Positions 46,024-47,807 of a stretch of DNA of 47,807 nt are shown here, piece by piece. How positions within the stretch are numbered: the stretch's first letter is position 1; each line of letters begins with the position of its first letter. The position numbers were made by a program, and so were the translations under genes. Under the pieces are notes generated by a model. The model saw only the letters and a program-made list of their open reading frames with translations. It made no database searches and had not been told where the DNA came from. Source of the stretch: DASQBT01 sp049578545 (GTDB lineage Bacteria > Pseudomonadota > Gammaproteobacteria > Burkholderiales > Thiobacillaceae). The stretch covers positions 1 to 47,807 of the forward strand of contig JBAUMF010000038.1 in the NCBI GenBank assembly GCA_049578545.1. The letters are read 5' to 3'.

Positions 46024-47286
46024 ATGCGCCTTTCCGAAATCAAACAACATCCCGTAACCGAACTGGTCGACATGGCCCTGACCAACGGTATCGAAAATGC
46101 CAACCGGATGCGTAAGCAGGAGCTCATTTTCGCACTGCTCAAGAACCATGCGAAAAAGGGTGAAAGCATATACGGCGGCGGGGTGCTGGAGGTACTGCCG
46201 GACGGCTACGGCTTTTTAAGATCGCCCGATACGTCCTACCTGGCCAGCCCCGATGACATTTATGTCAGCCCCAGCCAGATTCGCCGTTTCCACCTGCATT
46301 CCGGCGATACAGTCGACGGCGAAATCCGCACCCCCAAGGATGGCGAACGCTACTTCGCCATGACCAAGCTGGATACCGTCAACAGCGAGGCGCCGGAAAA
46401 CACCAAGAACAAGATCCTGTTCGAAAACCTTACCCCGCTGCATCCGGACAAGCCGCTGAAGCTGGAGCGCGACATCCGTGCCGAGGAGAACATCACCAGC
46501 CGTATCATCGATATCATCGCCCCCATCGGCAAAGGTCAGCGCGGCCTTATAGTGTCTCCACCCAAATCCGGCAAGACCATCATGCTGCAACACATGGCCC
46601 ATGCCATCACCTCCAACCACCCGGATGTTGAACTCATCGTGCTGCTGATCGATGAACGTCCCGAAGAGGTGACAGAAATGTCCCGTACCGTGCGCGGCGA
46701 AGTTGTCGCATCCACTTTTGACGAGCCCGCCTCCCGCCATGTTCAGGTGGCTGAAATGGTCATCGAGAAAGCCAAGCGCCTGGTCGAACACAAGAAGGAC
46801 GTCGTCATTCTGCTCGATTCCATAACCCGTCTGGCGCGCGCCTACAATACGGTTCAGCCTTCCTCCGGCAAGGTCCTCACCGGCGGGGTCGACGCCAATG
46901 CCCTGCAAAAGCCCAAACGTTTTTTCGGTGCAGCTCGCAATATTGAAGAAGGCGGCAGCCTTACCATCCTCGCCACCGCCCTGATCGAAACCGGATCACG
47001 CATGGATGATGTGATCTATGAAGAATTCAAGGGCACCGGCAACATGGAAATCCATCTTGACCGTCGCATGGCGGAAAAGCGAATATACCCAGCTCTCAAC
47101 GTCAACCGCTCCGGCACACGACGTGAAGAACTGCTCATGGAGCATGGCATACTGCAAAAGGTCTGGGTGCTGCGCAAACTGTTATATCCGATGGACGATC
47201 TGGATGCGATGGAATTCCTGCTGGACAAAGTCCGCGCTACCAAGAACAACGACGAGTTTTTCAGCGCCATGAAGACTGGGCGCTAA
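46024..47286 (+). CDS. rho: Transcription termination factor Rho
   Basis: A 420-residue hexameric RNA helicase of normal length. It has an N-terminal domain (LSEIKQHPVTELVDMA), RNA-binding S1/CSD fold around GFLRSPDTSYLASPDDIYVSPSQIRRFHL, Walker A SPPKSGKT, LIVLLIDERPEEVTEM (catalytic Glu), SITRLARAYN and the Q-loop/R-loop region around VLTGGVDANALQKPKRFFGAARN. The 131-nt leader between trxA and rho is C-rich and has a possible CCGGG...CCCGG hairpin, compatible with Rho autoregulation by attenuation, which is known in other bacteria. Confidence 0.97.
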   Translation: MRLSEIKQHPVTELVDMALTNGIENANRMRKQELIFALLKNHAKKGESIYGGGVLEVLPDGYGFLRSPDTSYLASPDDIYVSPSQIRRFHLHSGDTVDGEIRTPKDGERYFAMTKLDTVNSEAPENTKNKILFENLTPLHPDKPLKLERDIRAEENITSRIIDIIAPIGKGQRGLIVSPPKSGKTIMLQHMAHAITSNHPDVELIVLLIDERPEEVTEMSRTVRGEVVASTFDEPASRHVQVAEMVIEKAKRLVEHKKDVVILLDSITRLARAYNTVQPSSGKVLTGGVDANALQKPKRFFGAARNIEEGGSLTILATALIETGSRMDDVIYEEFKGTGNMEIHLDRRMAEKRIYPALNVNRSGTRREELLMEHGILQKVWVLRKLLYPMDDLDAMEFLLDKVRATKNNDEFFSAMKTGR

Positions 47287-47684
47287 GCAAAGCAAGTTTC
47301 AATAGATCAGGAATCCCTTGATCACTCGCCCGACTGTTTTACCCCATGGAGCTTACGATTGACGCGTGCATTGCAGCGCGCGAACGTTCACACTGAAGCC
47401 TTGCAATTGCATCAGTTCCAAGTGTCAAGGGCGGGATGGATTGCTGCGTCGTGCCGGTTAGCCCGCAACGACATCAAGGCTGCGCGCAGACTATTATGGT
47501 GAGGACGCCAGATTGCTTAGCCAGCAAGCCGAATTGCAACTAGCGATTGACCGCGAAAATGCATTCTTGCATCACCCCGGACCGACGTGCCTGAGCTTGC
47601 TTGCTGCCGGCGAAACGGCCCTTACTTGAAAATCCTGCGCGGCATCGCCAAACCTGTGTGGATAGTGTGAGAAACCCCTGCGTA
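47287..47684. other. 398-bp region without an assigned gene
   Basis: Downstream of rho. GATCAGGAATCCCTTGATC near 47309-47327 can form a short imperfect stem but has no T-tract. A plus-strand frame ending at 47629 (with the stretch YGEDARLLSQQAELQLAIDREN) lacks a start and matches nothing I know. It may be degraded coding sequence. Confidence 0.4.
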
Positions 47685-47748
47685 TTGCCTCAAGTTAAAA
47701 CGTTACCGAAGGGCTGATTCGTTGTCTCAAATTGGATAGTTACCGAAG
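47685..47748. repeat. Direct repeats of 27 nt, possible insertion-sequence terminus
   Basis: Copies at 47685-47711 and 47722-47748 agree at 21 of 27 positions, with a 37-nt period; the shared end is GTTACCGAAG. Multiple repeats just inside an end are typical of IS21-like and some Tn7-like elements. The family cannot be decided here. Confidence 0.4.
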
Positions 47749-47807
47749 CAGTTTGAAGATAGCCTTCAGTTTACGTTGAATTTCCTTCTGGATGAGGAAG
47801 GGATTGA
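47740..47807 (-). CDS. C-terminal fragment of an unidentified reading frame (runs off the right edge)
   Basis: On the minus strand, an open frame enters from beyond 47807 and ends at TAA (47740-47742), encoding a C-terminus with NPFLIQKEIQRKLKAIF and ending KLLR. It ends inside the second 27-nt repeat, as expected for a transposition gene near an element end. I do not recognise the family. Confidence 0.35.
   Translation of the reverse strand, partial: NPFLIQKEIQRKLKAIFKLLR

Overview
The window looks like a chromosomal segment of a betaproteobacterium. The type II secretion order gspC to gspN, a gspN followed by DUF2844 and DUF3443 genes, the trxA-rho pair and the fdxA-addB-mnmC-addA block all suggest this. 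A flavocytochrome c sulfide dehydrogenase together with an Mtr-type porin-cytochrome conduit points to a redox-versatile, possibly sulfur- or iron-cycling lineage (Gallionella, Sulfuricella or Rhodocyclales-like). I cannot name the genus from sequence alone. No rRNA, tRNA or CRISPR array was seen.

Layout. 1-94: start of an IS630-like transposase running off the left edge. 173-12640 (minus strand): DUF3443, DUF2844 and a complete gspCDEFGHIJKLMN type II secretion operon, whose genes mostly overlap by 1 to 29 nt; no prepilin peptidase gene is present. 12893-13756 (plus): an EpsD-type lipoprotein peptidyl-prolyl isomerase diverging from gspC. 13895-24741 (minus): an extracellular-electron-transfer cluster. 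In transcription order it encodes two OmcA/MtrC-type decaheme surface lipoproteins, an MtrA/DmsE-type cytochrome carrying three extra hemes, and an MtrB-type outer-membrane barrel fused at its N-terminus to a triheme cytochrome c7-like domain. 25017-28583 (minus): a PAS-LuxR regulator with a cysteine cluster, fccB, fccA, and a CRP/FNR-family regulator.

29099-32551 (minus): a DUF815 ATPase, argJ, a small membrane protein, a small conserved protein and a DUF938 methyltransferase. 32868-40972 (minus): fdxA-addB-mnmC-addA, in which addB/mnmC and mnmC/addA overlap by 8 nt. 41116-44745 (plus): a host-attachment-family protein, the AmmeMemoRadiSam trio (B, A, radical SAM enzyme) and a dienelactone-hydrolase-like protein. 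44746-45366 (minus): a phosphoribosyltransferase. 45566-47286 (plus): trxA and rho. 47287-47807: gene-poor, with 27-nt direct repeats and the tail of an unidentified reading frame at the right edge, probably another mobile element.

How the parts may work together. In Shewanella, MtrA, MtrB and MtrC carry electrons across the outer membrane, and the type II system is needed to display the surface cytochromes. Here a type II operon, a conduit, two surface cytochromes, a sulfide dehydrogenase and two regulators lie within about 28 kb. FNR-like dyads (TTGA-N6-TCAA) occur in front of gspC/epsD, fccA and the CRP/FNR gene, and a near-match lies upstream of the first OmcA/MtrC gene, so common redox control is plausible. 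The most unusual items are the cytochrome c7-MtrB fusion, the near-identical c7 module on its MtrA partner, and a DUF3443 protein whose segments appear circularly permuted.
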